Part shown: positions 8,375 through 18,900 of the stretch, piece by piece
Numbering within the stretch: the stretch's first letter is position 1
Layout: each line of letters begins with the position of its first letter
Assembly: GCA_937957975.1 (NCBI GenBank)
Contig: CALFFK010000096.1
Span: 1 to 49,714, forward strand
Reading direction: 5' to 3'
Origin: an uncultured Neomegalonema sp.
GTDB taxonomy: Bacteria; Pseudomonadota; Alphaproteobacteria; Rhodobacterales; Rhodobacteraceae
Length of the DNA: 49,714 bases
The notes under the pieces: generated by a model
What the model saw: only the letters and a program-made list of their open reading frames with translations
The model's database searches: none
Told to the model about the DNA's origin: nothing
Translations under genes and position numbers: made by a program

Positions 8375-9103
8375 CTATTCGCTTACGCCCTTGAAAAGAT
8401 CAAACCTATACGAACCACAAACCGTCGAAAATCTTATGCAGAATTTTGGTGGCGTCACATCGAACCTCGCCAAGGAATGATGAAAGCCGCAAGCAGCATC
8501 AATCGATGGCTTGTTACACCAGAAGTTTCACGCCGGCGCGTATTTCGCTGGCTCGAAAAAGCGATCCTACCCGATCATAAATTACAAGTCATAGTGCGTG
8601 ACGATGATACGACTTTTGGCATACTAGCGAGCAAAATCCACCACATTTGGTCTGTTCGGCAAGGTGGATCACATGGCGTGGGAAATGACCCTCGCTATAC
8701 TATCTCTCGCTCCTTCGAAACCTTCCCCTTCCCCGAAGGGCTGACCCCCGATATCCCCGCCGCCGAGTATGCGGACGATTCCCGCGCGCAGGCCATTACG
8801 GCGGCGGCGGTGCGGCTGAACGAGTTGCGGGAAAACTGGCTCAATCCGCCCGAATGGGTCCGGCGCGAGCCGGAGGTGGTGGCGGGCTATCCCGACCGCC
8901 TGATCCCGGTCGATGAGGCGGCGGCGAAAAACCTGAAAAAGCGCACCCTGACCAATCTCTATAACGAGCGCCCTGCATGGCTCGACAACGCCCATCGCGA
9001 CCTCGACCATGCGGTTGCCACCGCTTATGGCTGGCCCCCTGATCTTGATGAAGATGCGATTCTGAAAAACCTCTTCACCCTCAACCAGCAACGCGCCGGG
9101 TAG
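8375..9103 (+). pseudogene. C-terminal remnant of an MmeI-like DNA methyltransferase/restriction protein
   Basis: An open frame beginning about 40 bases after the irr stop reads as the tail of an MmeI-type class I methyltransferase: IKPIRTTNRRKSYAEFWWRH, RWLVTPEVSRRRVFRWLEKA, FGILASKIHHIW, YTISRSFETFPFPEGLTP, then the helical end with LNELRENWLNPPEW, TLTNLYNERPAWLD and AVATAYGWPPDL. The target-recognition and C-terminal helical parts are present. The nuclease domain and the SAM-binding NPPY methylase core (normally several hundred residues upstream) are missing, and no proper start is seen. The first third is visibly more AT-rich than the rest, which may reflect a mosaic origin. Confidence 0.8.
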
Positions 9104-9149
9104 GTTGCCCCCGACAGTCTCACATCAGCGAAATTTATTGCTCAAAAAA

Positions 9150-9169
9150 ATACCCGCTTTCGCGGGTAT
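9150..9169 (-). terminator. Intrinsic terminator, minus strand
   Basis: Perfect 8-bp stem ATACCCGC / GCGGGTAT with a 4-base loop; on the minus strand it is followed by seven T (the A run at 9144-9150). It would end transcripts of the spondin-domain gene. Confidence 0.7.
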
Positions 9170-9227
9170 CAAGTTCAGGGATCAAAATTGGAACAATGTC
9201 GGATCGACGATCCTCTCTTGTCCCATT

Positions 9228-9257
9228 CCCCCGGCTGTCAAACGGTACAGCCGGGGG
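9228..9257 (-). terminator. Strong GC hairpin after the spondin-domain gene
   Basis: Perfect 11-bp inverted repeat CCCCCGGCTGT / ACAGCCGGGGG with an 8-base loop, 12 bases beyond the minus-strand stop codon. There is no T run, but the stronger T-tailed hairpin lies about 60 bases further on, so the two may act in tandem. Confidence 0.55.
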
Positions 9258-9269
9258 AGCGATAAACGC

Positions 9270-10284
9270 CTAGTATTTGGCGCTGATCATGCTTTCAGGG
9301 AACTGGGCCGGTGCATCCGTGGCGGGCAGTCCCACTGACCCGATAAAGCCGGGATGCGCGGTGACAACACCGCCCTCATCCACGCCCGTATCCGGCCCGG
9401 TCTGGTTCAGGAAGGCCGCGTCCTGCTCCGTGTTTACCTCGGTCCCCGCATCAAGAACATCCGCGCCTGTGACCTCGAACTTGCCCCCGGTGAAGTTGCC
9501 TTTTTCATCAAAGATACGCAGGCCCATAGGGTCATCCGGTGACGAGATGAACGCATCATTCGACGGGATAACCATCGAGGCAAAGCTCAGGAACTGTGAC
9601 TGGTTCGGATCAACCGCCAGCACGATAGATCCCGATTCGCCCGGATCGAGCGGGCCAGCGGCCACACCATCCGGCCCTGTGATCACACCGGCGGCACCCT
9701 CTTCGCCACTGGCCACAAAGGCTTCGCCAATATCCGAAACAATGCCGTCTTCGGCCAGACGCTCAAGGAACTCTGCCGCTTCGCCGCCCCGGTCATAAAT
9801 ATCAAAAGTACCATCCTGAATCGCCACCCATGGCGGCGTCAGGAACGTGCCGCCTTCAGGGCCGCTATTGGTGATCGTGACACGAATATTGCGGGTTCCG
9901 TCGTCGTTGCTAACCAGATCCTCAACCCCGACACTGGCAATCGGAACATCGCCACCATCACGGGTAAAGTCGCCAAGAACCGGATCAATGACCGCTCCGG
10001 CATCCGTTACGCCGCCCAGAATCTGACCATCCGTGGTCGGCACGTTCCTGTGCGCGGGCTTCCTGACGCTCTGCACGGACTTCTTCACGCTCCTGTGCGC
10101 GGGCCTCCTGACGCTCTGCACGGTCCTGCGCAGGCATCTGCTGTTTTTCACTTTTCGACGAGCTTTTCGATTTTACTTTTTCAAATATCGAAGCGAAGGA
10201 CTTTACCTTCCGACTTTTCAGAAGATGCCGCCGCGCTACTCCCAGCACCAAGAAGGCTGGTATTTCCATCAAAAGCCATGTCAT
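9270..10284 (-). pseudogene. Spondin-domain protein gene with an apparently frameshifted 5' end
   Basis: The long frame (9270-10151) encodes a spondin-N-type domain: RNIRVTITNSGPEGGTFLTP, PPWVAIQDGTFDIYDRGGEA, AAEFLERLAEDG, VDPNQSQFLSFASMVIPSND and ending DEGGVVTAHPGF. Such domains are normally secreted, yet no signal peptide is found in this frame. Its first 40 residues are an unlikely Arg/Ser/Val-rich read of a tandem repeat. The alternative frame over 9985-10284 reads the repeat as a natural charged helix (RAERQEARAQEREEVRAERQ). A third frame from about 10266 begins MAFDGNTSLLGAGSSAAAS before a stop. I infer at least one frameshift near 10040 and a decayed or misread 5' part. A functional gene with a sequencing error is the alternative. 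Confidence 0.6.
10041..10123. repeat. Tandem repeat, 45-bp period
   Basis: The 38-base segments at 10041-10078 and 10086-10123 differ at two positions and are 45 bases (15 codons) apart. On the minus strand they encode repeated RAERQEARAQER, a charged alpha-helical pattern, at the point where the spondin gene changes frame. Confidence 0.85.
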
Positions 10285-10568
10285 TCCCCAATGTGGTCTA
10301 TATTAGGACAGTTAATAAATATTTTTCACATATTGTGACTATAGTGGCACACTAATAATCGCAATAATGTGAACTGCCTCACATGAATACAATCCAGCGT
10401 ACGGCAATCAGAAACAAGAAAACTACGCCTATTACAACTAAAAATACCCATAATAATCTGGAGCAGCATTTACAGAAATCTGACCAGAAGAAAACTATAC
10501 AATGTTAGTATTTAAGGACAACCTCTAAGGACTCAGACGAACTATGATTGCCTGACCCTATGGGTCCC
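10285..10568. other. AT-rich intergenic stretch
   Basis: No gene is supported between the disrupted spondin 5' end and the CPBP protease stop. The sequence is clearly AT-rich against its surroundings. A minus-strand frame around 10384-10460 reads as a hydrophobic helix (LLWVFLVVIGVVFLFLIAV) but has no usable start codon. Confidence 0.5.
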
Positions 10569-11489
10569 CTATCGCTTTTGTTCCTGCGGCCCCGGCCTGA
10601 AAAGGATCAATACCCCGGCGAGCATCAGCAAGCCGGTACCAAGGTCAAACAGGAACATGCGCTCCATCGTGCCGGGCAGGAAGACCCACAACTCGAACCC
10701 CAAAGCGTTGCCCGTGATGCCAAAGCCGCATATCGCCAGAATATTGTTGGCGATATGCAATCCCATTGATGCGCCAAGCCCCCCCGTGCGCCAGACCAGC
10801 GCGGCCATAACCAGGCCGAAAATCAGGATATGCACCAGCATCCGCCAGCGCATCCCTGCTTCCATATTCGCATCGTAATGCAGGGCTGTGAAGATAAGGG
10901 CCGGGATCACGGCCCAGATGAGAGGGTGACGTGACCAGTTCGCGAATTGCTGAAGGATATACCCCCGGAACAGTAACTCTTCCGAACTTGCCTGCATGGC
11001 GATGGCAAGGATGATGGGAAGCAACCAAATCCCCCAGACCGACAGGGACAGATCAGTGCGTACCGGCGGGCCAATAACAGCACAATACGCGATGATGCTC
11101 ACGACGTAGAATCCAAGCCCAAGGGCCATACCATTCCACAGATTGCGGGTATCCGGTCGGCCCGATGCACTGAACAGCGTTCCAAAAGCACGACGATGCA
11201 CAAGCCGCACAGCAACCCAAAGCCCCAGCCAAAGGCCAAGGAAGGTGAGTAAAAAGAACATCACGCCTTTTGGGGGCATCGCGCGCCCATCAACGGCTAT
11301 CCCGGCCACAGCCCCTCCGTCGATACCAAGGGGTAACAGATAACCCGAAGAGATAAGACCAACCAGCACGAGGCCAAACCCAAACCATATCGCACAGACA
11401 AGCAGTAACCCTGTCAAAACACGCCACCACGCGCCCCGCACGCGCGCGGGTTCTATGAAGGTATGAAAGAGAGAGCTTTCCGGGATCAT
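10569..11489 (-). CDS. CPBP family intramembrane glutamic/metallo-endopeptidase
   Basis: 306 residues with about eight hydrophobic segments. The CPBP (Abi/Rce1-like) motifs are present: ASSEELLFRGYILQ (motif 1, paired Glu and Arg), FTALHYDAN (motif 2 His) and GLHIANN (motif 3 His). These enzymes cleave substrates within the membrane or process prenylated or bacteriocin-type peptides; many bacterial members have no known substrate. It is divergent from the Lhr-type helicase, about 100 bases between starts. The N-terminal 90 residues carry two long helices before the catalytic core, as in many actinobacterial and proteobacterial members. Confidence 0.88.
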   Translation of the reverse strand: MIPESSLFHTFIEPARVRGAWWRVLTGLLLVCAIWFGFGLVLVGLISSGYLLPLGIDGGAVAGIAVDGRAMPPKGVMFFLLTFLGLWLGLWVAVRLVHRRAFGTLFSASGRPDTRNLWNGMALGLGFYVVSIIAYCAVIGPPVRTDLSLSVWGIWLLPIILAIAMQASSEELLFRGYILQQFANWSRHPLIWAVIPALIFTALHYDANMEAGMRWRMLVHILIFGLVMAALVWRTGGLGASMGLHIANNILAICGFGITGNALGFELWVFLPGTMERMFLFDLGTGLLMLAGVLILFRPGPQEQKR

Positions 11490-11593
11490 GGGCGATGCCC
11501 TTGCTGTGCGTTGCCTGTCATCGTCCTATCCTGTTTTGCAGTGACGTTTTCCCTGACGGTAGAACGGAACGCTGTGTGTGCAAAGGAACTCCG

Positions 11594-14020
11594 TTGACGT
11601 CATCTGCTGATTTGACCCTCCCCTCCCCTTTCAACGCATGGTTTGCGGCGCGTGGATGGGTTCCGCATCCCTACCAGCTTGATCTGTTGGCCGGGGCGAA
11701 ACCGGGGGAGGCACAGCTATCCATTGCACCAACAGGGGGCGGCAAGACACTGGCGGGGTTTTTGCCGTCACTGATTGACCTGACCACTGGTAAGCACGAC
11801 GGACTGCACACGCTCTATATCTCTCCGTTAAAAGCATTGGCCGCCGATATTCGCCGCAACCTCGAAGCGCCGGTCGCGGAAATGGGCTTGCCAATCCGGG
11901 TGGAGGATCGCACGGGCGACACCAAACAAAGCACACGACAGCGGCAAAAAAAGACGCCTCCGCATATTCTGCTGACCACGCCGGAAAGCCTCGCCATCCT
12001 GCTGGCTGACCCACAGGCGGATGAGATATTCAGCAGTTTACGCGCGGTGATCGTGGATGAAGCCCACGCGCTGGCCGGAACGAAACGCGGCGATCAGCTT
12101 GCCCTGGGGATGGCGCGGCTGCGCCGGATAGCGCCAGAGCATTGGCGTATCGGATTGTCAGCCACGGTAAGGGATGCGCAGGCTCTGGGCGGATGGCTTG
12201 ACCCGCAGGGAACGCGGATCGTGCGGGCCGAACCGGGGCCAAAACCCGATATTCGCATCCTTGATGAGGCCGGGCCGCCGCCATGGTCGGGCATGGGCGG
12301 GCGCTATGCGGCACGGGCCGTACTGGATGCCATCGCCAGCGCGAAAACGGCTATCGTCTTCATCAATACCCGCGCACAGGCCGAATTGTTCTTTCAGGCG
12401 CTGTGGGCCGTCAATGACGATGCCCTGCCCATCGGGCTGCACCATGGATCACTGGCGCGCGAAACGCGACAAAGGGTAGAGGCGGCAATGGGCGCGGGAC
12501 AGCTACGCGCGGTTGTCTCGACATCGTCACTTGATCTGGGGATCGACTGGGGGGCCGTCGATCTGGTGATACAAGTGGGCGCACCCAAGGGCGTCGCGCG
12601 ACTGGTACAGCGGATCGGGCGGGCAAATCACCGCTTTGACACACCGAGCCGGGCGCTACTCGTGCCCGCCAACCGCTTCGATTTCATCGAATGTATCGCG
12701 GCGGTAGAGGCGGTTCTGGCGGGGGAAATCGACGGAGTATCCCCCGCACCCGGATCGCTGGACGTGTTGTGCCAGCATATCCTGCTGATGGCCTGTGCAG
12801 GGCCGTTTACCGCCGATGCGCTGTATGACGAGGTGCGTCTGGCGGGGGCGTATCACACTCTGGAGCGGAGGGATTTCGACCGCTGCCTCGAATTTTGCGC
12901 CACGGGGGGGTATGCGCTGCGGGCCTATGATCGCTGGAAACGCCTGCTGGAACGGGATGGACAATGGCAACTCCGCGACCCGCGCACAGCCCGACGGATC
13001 AAGATGAATGTCGGGACCATCGTGGAGGCGGAAACGCTGGGGGTGCGGTTGAAATCCGGGCGGGGACCGGGGGGATACAAGCTGGGCGAGGTGGAAGAAG
13101 CCTTCGCCGCGACCCTGCGCCCCGGCGATACCTTCCTGATCGGTGGCGAGACAGTGCGGTATCACGGCCTGCGCGAGATGAATGTGCAGGTCACGCGCGA
13201 GAGTGGCAAGGAACCGGGCGTGCCGGTCTTTGCCGGATCGCGGATGCCGATTTCGACGGCGCTGGCCGACCGGGTGATCGCCATCATGGGCAACCCGGCG
13301 CGGTGGGAGGGTCTGCCAACCTCCATCACCGAATGGCTGCGCCTGCAAGCGCAGGCTTCCAACCTGCCCGCGCGCAATCGGCTGCTGGTCGAGGCTTTTC
13401 CATGTCGGGAGCGCGAGCATACGGTTTTCTGGAGCTTTGCGGGCCGCAATGCACATCAGACGCTGGGGTTGATCCTGACGAAACGGATGGAGGAAGCGGG
13501 ATTGGGGCCACTGGGCTTTGTGGCGAATGATTACGCCCTGATGATCTGGTCACTGGACCCCGTGAAGGATGTGAAGGCGTTGCTCGACCCCGACGGCCTG
13601 CGCGAAGGGCTGGATCGCTGGATGGCGGATACGACCATGATGAAACGCACGTTCAGAACATCGGCGGTGATCGCGGGGCTGATCGAGCGGCGGTTTCCGG
13701 GGATGCAGAAATCAGGGCGGCAAGCAACGGTCAGTTCGGATGTGCTGTATGATACGCTGATGAAATACGATCCCGATCACCTGATGATCGACATGACCCG
13801 GCGCGAAGCCATGCGTGGAATGGTCGATTTCGACCGGATTGATGATCTGATCGACCGGGTGAAGGATCGTATGGATCTGGTCCGCCTTGCCCGCGTCTCC
13901 CCCCTCGCCGCCCCCTTGCTGATGGAGGTGGGGCGCGAATGGGTGGCGGGGTCAGCAGAAAACCGGCTGATGGATGAGTTTATCGAGGCCGAGGCGATGG
14001 TAAAGGCGCTGGCAGGATAA
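11594..14020 (+). CDS. Ligase-associated Lhr-type DEXH-box DNA helicase
   Basis: 808 residues. SF2 motifs are complete: Walker A APTGGGKTLAGF, ISPLKALAADIRRNLEAP, DEAHAL (motif II), LSATV (III), STSSLDLGIDWG and QRIGRANHR (V and VI), followed by the winged-helix and Lhr-core C-terminal region. Lhr-core proteins are 3'-5' helicases of DNA repair; the ligase-associated class is usually next to an ATP-dependent ligase, a nuclease and a phosphoesterase, none of which is here. TTG 11594 is preferred as start because AAAGGAA lies 6 bases upstream and homology begins just after; the upstream extension (from 11495) is Cys-rich and unlike the family. Confidence 0.88.
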   Translation: MTSSADLTLPSPFNAWFAARGWVPHPYQLDLLAGAKPGEAQLSIAPTGGGKTLAGFLPSLIDLTTGKHDGLHTLYISPLKALAADIRRNLEAPVAEMGLPIRVEDRTGDTKQSTRQRQKKTPPHILLTTPESLAILLADPQADEIFSSLRAVIVDEAHALAGTKRGDQLALGMARLRRIAPEHWRIGLSATVRDAQALGGWLDPQGTRIVRAEPGPKPDIRILDEAGPPPWSGMGGRYAARAVLDAIASAKTAIVFINTRAQAELFFQALWAVNDDALPIGLHHGSLARETRQRVEAAMGAGQLRAVVSTSSLDLGIDWGAVDLVIQVGAPKGVARLVQRIGRANHRFDTPSRALLVPANRFDFIECIAAVEAVLAGEIDGVSPAPGSLDVLCQHILLMACAGPFTADALYDEVRLAGAYHTLERRDFDRCLEFCATGGYALRAYDRWKRLLERDGQWQLRDPRTARRIKMNVGTIVEAETLGVRLKSGRGPGGYKLGEVEEAFAATLRPGDTFLIGGETVRYHGLREMNVQVTRESGKEPGVPVFAGSRMPISTALADRVIAIMGNPARWEGLPTSITEWLRLQAQASNLPARNRLLVEAFPCREREHTVFWSFAGRNAHQTLGLILTKRMEEAGLGPLGFVANDYALMIWSLDPVKDVKALLDPDGLREGLDRWMADTTMMKRTFRTSAVIAGLIERRFPGMQKSGRQATVSSDVLYDTLMKYDPDHLMIDMTRREAMRGMVDFDRIDDLIDRVKDRMDLVRLARVSPLAAPLLMEVGREWVAGSAENRLMDEFIEAEAMVKALAG

Positions 14021-14046
14021 TTCCGTTACCATCCACCGATTGGCCA

Positions 14047-14670
14047 TCAGCGGGCAGGCGCGACCGTCACCCCCGCCAGAATCGCATCAAGTACCCCGGT
14101 CACGCGTGCAGGTACGCGGTCGGGGTCAAGGGTGGCGAGCGAGGTCGGATACCAGAATGCCCACGTTGCATCGAGCAGGGTTTCCGCAAAACCGGACGGG
14201 TCATCCACGCGCCAGATGCCCGCATTCGTTCCTTCGCGAAACAGCCGTTCGAAGGTCGCGATCTTCCACTCGAGATGCGCCCGCAGGATACCGCTATCCC
14301 CTACACAGATCATGTCAGCCAGTTCCACCATGCGCGGATTTTCGCTCAAGGCGTCAAGGATCTCTCCGATTCCCGTGGCAAACATCACGCGCAGCCGTTC
14401 CTCCGCCCCGGTCGTTCGGTCGATGGCTTCTGTCATCGACACTTCTGATTGACTCAGATAGCATCGCACAACTTCTTCACCGATAGCCTGCTTGTTGCGA
14501 TAATAACGGTACAGATTGCCCGGCGACATGCCGACCCGCCCGGCAATCTCACCGATATTCGTCTTCGTGTATCCGAACTGCCCGAACAGCACAGCGGCAT
14601 GACGCACGATCTCTGCATGGGTATCGCCAAGCTCCGGCCGGACAACGAATATATGCCCGGTCTCGCTCAC
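14047..14670 (-). CDS. TetR/AcrR family transcriptional regulator
   Basis: 207 residues from GTG 14668-14670, which overlaps the stop of the outer-membrane barrel gene (GTGA). The N-terminal helix-turn-helix is typical: EIVRHAAVLFGQFGYTKTNI, GEIAGRVGMSPGNLYRYYRN, KQAIGEEVV. The C-terminal ligand-binding domain is poorly conserved as usual (ENPRMVELADMIC, LDATWAFWYPT). As the last gene of the RND operon it most likely represses that operon and responds to the transported lipophile or a related compound. The operator is not identified. It is convergent with the helicase gene, 26 bases apart. Confidence 0.88.
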   Translation of the reverse strand: MSETGHIFVVRPELGDTHAEIVRHAAVLFGQFGYTKTNIGEIAGRVGMSPGNLYRYYRNKQAIGEEVVRCYLSQSEVSMTEAIDRTTGAEERLRVMFATGIGEILDALSENPRMVELADMICVGDSGILRAHLEWKIATFERLFREGTNAGIWRVDDPSGFAETLLDATWAFWYPTSLATLDPDRVPARVTGVLDAILAGVTVAPAR

Positions 14671-15989
14671 CAGAAGGCCGAGAGCGTAATACGCAGCGAA
14701 TGATCGTCGCGCAGGTCATTGGTGACTGAGGCGTCATCCGTGTTCAAAAACGCCTGCCCGACAATCTCCAGCTTGAAGCTGTCGCCCAGCCGCCGCTCAC
14801 CCTCCAGCCGCAGCACTGTTTCCTGCGTTTCGGTATCGACCGCCGCCGTCAGCAGGGCAGAGGTATCCTGTGCGTCATTCAGCCCAAGCCGCGCACCAAG
14901 AACCAGATCGTTCTCGAAGGGAGTCAATGCACGGCTTCCCCGGCTGTCATAGGCATATTCCGCGATCAGCCCCAGATCGGCATTACTCTCCGAAATACCA
15001 AAAAGCGTATATTCCACCCCGGCGATGGCGGCGACGTAATCCTCTCTCTCGAAATCGAGGTTTCGTTGATCGAAGCGACCAATGGCCTCCGCCTTCCACA
15101 ACGTCGCACCGGAAGTATATTGCCCGTCGAATCCGATCTGTGTGATGCGGCCATAGACCGGGCGCAGCTCGGTCGGCACGACCTGCCCGCCAACGACAGT
15201 CGTGCGGCTGACCTCAAATGCCGGATCGCGGCTGAGGCCATGAAAGATATGCACCCCTGCATCCACATCGCCGTAGAACCCGGCCAGCCGTCCGGCGAAA
15301 CCAGGTGTCCATTCTTCCGCATCCGTTTCGTAGCGCGCATCATCGCCATCCACGATGATGCCCGACCGCAAGCGCGATTCCTCGCCCAGAAACGTGCGTT
15401 CGCGGAAATACGGGAAATAGAACGCGCTGGCCTGTCCACTGAAATCACCGACTTCCACGATCCGGCGCACGGCCACCATCGGTTGGCCCAGCTTGTCTTC
15501 GCCATCGGTCCCTTCAACCCCATCGACCTGATTGACAATATCGACGAGCTGATCCACCTCGGTCTTGCCCCAGAAAACAATATCCGAGCCGAGCGTTACA
15601 TCCGTATCACCGAACCGCAGATCGACCTTTGCCTCGCGCAAATCGAAATGGGTGCGCTCCTCATCCTGCGTATCAACCCGCAGAAACGGGCGCACGGTCG
15701 CCGTAACATCCGCCCCGCCAAGGTTATCCACACTGTTCCATTCCAGTATGCCAGTCGGCTCGATGGCAAAGGACAGGCTGTTATGTTCCTGCCCCGCAAA
15801 CAGCGGATCTTCCGGGAACAGAATCGCCTCAACCGACGCCTCCCCCCGCAATTCAGCGAAATCGGCTCCAAGCACTTCCTCGCCTGCATGGGCAGGGATG
15901 GCCATCAATAGCAGGATCGCCACAGACACGGATTTCCTTCTCCTCCCACCGCGTAGGAGGGAAAAACGATGCTCTCTCATCCTTGTCAC
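14667..15989 (-). CDS. Outer-membrane beta-barrel protein of the RND operon
   Basis: Up to 440 residues; MREHRFSLL at about 15977 is the likelier start. A signal peptide ends SVSVAILLLMAIPAHA. The rest alternates short amphipathic strands and ends in aromatic Trp (LRITLSAFW), as do barrel proteins inserted by BamA. Recurrent segments such as GSDIVFWGKTEVDQLVDIVN and EDYVAAIAGVEYTLFGISES suggest a DUF1302- or alginate-export-like porin. It overlaps the fused RND gene by 4 bases and is followed by the TetR gene. The role as outer-membrane exit or receptor for the RND/LolA substrate is inferred from the operon only. Confidence 0.75.
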   Translation of the reverse strand: MTRMREHRFSLLRGGRRRKSVSVAILLLMAIPAHAGEEVLGADFAELRGEASVEAILFPEDPLFAGQEHNSLSFAIEPTGILEWNSVDNLGGADVTATVRPFLRVDTQDEERTHFDLREAKVDLRFGDTDVTLGSDIVFWGKTEVDQLVDIVNQVDGVEGTDGEDKLGQPMVAVRRIVEVGDFSGQASAFYFPYFRERTFLGEESRLRSGIIVDGDDARYETDAEEWTPGFAGRLAGFYGDVDAGVHIFHGLSRDPAFEVSRTTVVGGQVVPTELRPVYGRITQIGFDGQYTSGATLWKAEAIGRFDQRNLDFEREDYVAAIAGVEYTLFGISESNADLGLIAEYAYDSRGSRALTPFENDLVLGARLGLNDAQDTSALLTAAVDTETQETVLRLEGERRLGDSFKLEIVGQAFLNTDDASVTNDLRDDHSLRITLSAFW

Positions 15990-18900
15990 CGCGATAACCG
16001 GGGCAGGCGCTGGGCGTTGAAGTCACTCTCATTCATGCCTGTGCCAAAACTATACTTCGACTGTAGCAACGTGGTCGATTTTCCCGTCTGTACGTTCTGC
16101 ATATCCAACCGTGCCGGACGCCAGTATTTTCCGAGATATTGCTGATACCCGGTTGCCGTCAGCGTCTTCTCCAGATCACCGCGCCGATTGTAGAAGTCGG
16201 TCTTGTGCTGGTTGAAATGTGTCGCATCAACCCATGTCACCCGTTTGGAATACCCGGAGCGCGCATTCTTCGGAACGCCTTCAATGACGTGACAGGTCAG
16301 GCCCGTTCCACCGGGACACGCTTCGTCGCGCAGCCAGCGATAGGTGTTGTCTTCCACTTCCTGCGAACCAAGGTCTTCAAACGAGAATTCCGATCCGACA
16401 AACTTGCCCGTCCGGTTCGACGAGGAAATCCGCTTTACCCGTTTTACCGCTGGCAAATAGAGCCATTGGTCATCATCCGATGGTTCGATCTTCGCCTGGG
16501 TCAGCGTGGCCGTGCCGGAAATATCGCGTGGTGATGAAAAGACGATCACAGACCAGTCGCCCTCCCCGCTCCGCGCATCACGTTCGAGGTTCATGCCGCG
16601 CCAGATGCGCCGGGTCTCGTTCCCGCCCGCATCACGCAGGATCATCTCGCCATCATTGGTAAAATCGCCCCAGCCCAGATCACGGCGTTCTGCTTCCTGA
16701 ACGATGGCAAGGCCTTTGGCCTCCGCCGATTGCGCATGGGCGGGCGAGGGCGCGGCAAGCGCCCCGATACCGATAAGTGCGGCTAGGGTGGCGGCAACAG
16801 TTGCGGGAGCGTTCATCGTCTCTCTCCTGTCGATTGTGATAAGCAGCGCGGGCAACAACAGAAAGTCAGCCACCAGCGCGAGGGAAATCGTCAACGCGGT
16901 CAGTTTGGCCATATCGCCATTCACCGCGAAACCGGATGTCGAAAGGATCGCAAAGCCCACGACCAGCGCAAAGGTCGTGACAAACAGCGCCATGCCGACC
17001 TTGCTGAACGTGTAGCGCACGGCGTCTTCGGGGGTCATGCCCTGCCGCTTGCCTTCCTTGTATTTGGCGAGGAAATGCACGGTGTCATCCACAACAATCC
17101 CCAGCGTCATGGCGATCACGACCGCAATCGCCAGCGTTACGGCCCCGACGCCATATCCCCACAGGCCAAACGCCATGGCGGCGGGAACAAGGTTCGGGAC
17201 CAGGCTGATGAGACCCAGCTTGACATCCCGCAGGATCAGCAACAGCAACGCCGAAATCGCGATCAGCGCCAGCACCGTCCCAAGCAACATCGCCCGCACA
17301 TCGCGATAGGCGATCAGGTTGAACACCTGACTCATGCCGGTGGGGGCCACCGCGATGGAGGGCGCATTATCCGCCATCCACGCTTGCGCCTTCGCATCCA
17401 GCGCCAGCATACCCTTCGTCGTCGCCTGGGCCATCGAGACCGAGATACGCATCGACGAGCGGTCGATATTGATCTGGTCGGTCAGGTCCATGCCGTATCC
17501 GAGCGATAATTCGTAGAGGAACAGGAACTGCGCAGCGGCCTGCTCATCAACGGGCAGCTTCATCATACCGGGGTCATCGGCATGCATATTCATGTTCAGC
17601 CGTTGCAACACATCGGTCAGCGACCGCACATTCGTCACTTCCGGCTGCGCGCGCAGCCACTCGGTGAAGTCCTTCACATTCGCAAGGAAAGCCGGATCAT
17701 TGATCCCGTCCGAGCGCCCGGCGGGCAATGCGTATTCGAGGACGTTCAGCCCCCCAAGATGGCGTTCGAAATAATCGGTGTCGCGACGAAATTCGTAGCG
17801 GTCATCGAAATACCGGACAAAATCATCCTCCAGCGACAGGCGCGGAATACCCGATGCCAGCGCGATGACCAACAGGCTCATCCCCACCAACAACGGTTTG
17901 CGCCATCCGATCACGAATTCCGCCAGCGGAGCCATGATCCTGTCGGTCGTGGCCAGCGCCTCACGCCGTTTCATCGGAATAATGACGATCAGGGCGGGCA
18001 GGAAGGTGAGCGTCAGGAACAACGCCCCCATAACACCCACCGCGACCACATTGCCCAGTTCGCGGAATGGCGGTGAAATTGAGAAATTCAGCGCCAGAAA
18101 GCCAATGGCCGTTGTGATACAGGCCACCGCGATCTCGCCGCCATGCTCGTCCAGCGCCACCCGCGCCCATTCCTTTCGGTCGGGTGTCTCCACCATCGTC
18201 TGGCGCGCGCTGGCCAGCACATGCACCACACTCGCAACCGCCAGTGTCATAATGATGAGGGGGGCGAGGACGGTGACAGAATTGAGCGATGTCCCTGACC
18301 ACCCAAGCGCCCCAAGCCCGATCACGGCAGACATAGCGATCACGGTTGTCGTTATCAGAACACCAACAACCGAACGGAACGCGAGGAAGACGATCAACAG
18401 GATTGCCCCGAACATCAGCGGTGTGAGGGTCTTGCCATCATCCTGCCCGGATACCGCAAACTGATTGTTCATCATCACCGAACCCGTCAGCCGCAGCTCA
18501 ATATCAGGGTTTTTCTCGCGGAATGCCGCAGCCAGCACTTGCGTTTCAGCCACGATTTCCGGCACTTCGGTTTCGGGGCTTTTCCCAGGCAACCGGAACA
18601 TCACCTGCATCGAGCCATAGCGCCCGGTCGGGTCGATCATCGTGTGCAGCAGTTCAGGCCGCGATAACGCAATCTCTTGCGCCGCCGCCGCCTGTTCCGG
18701 TGTGACACTGGCCGGTTCAGGCACAAGGTCGCCCACGATCATCTCATCATCAATGGCGTAGGTATGCTGGAAATTGGTGAGCGAATCGACCCGGCGCACA
18801 TGGGGCAACAGCCACGCTTCTTCAGTCAGTTCCCCGATGGCGGACAGGACTTTCGGCTCGAACAACCCGCCTTCCTTCGCGTTCATCACGAGGATGAGGT

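Noticed and set aside
10384-10460. Minus-strand hydrophobic frame that could be a one-helix membrane peptide
   Set aside because: No start codon or ribosome site in frame, and the stretch is AT-rich, where hydrophobic frames arise by chance.
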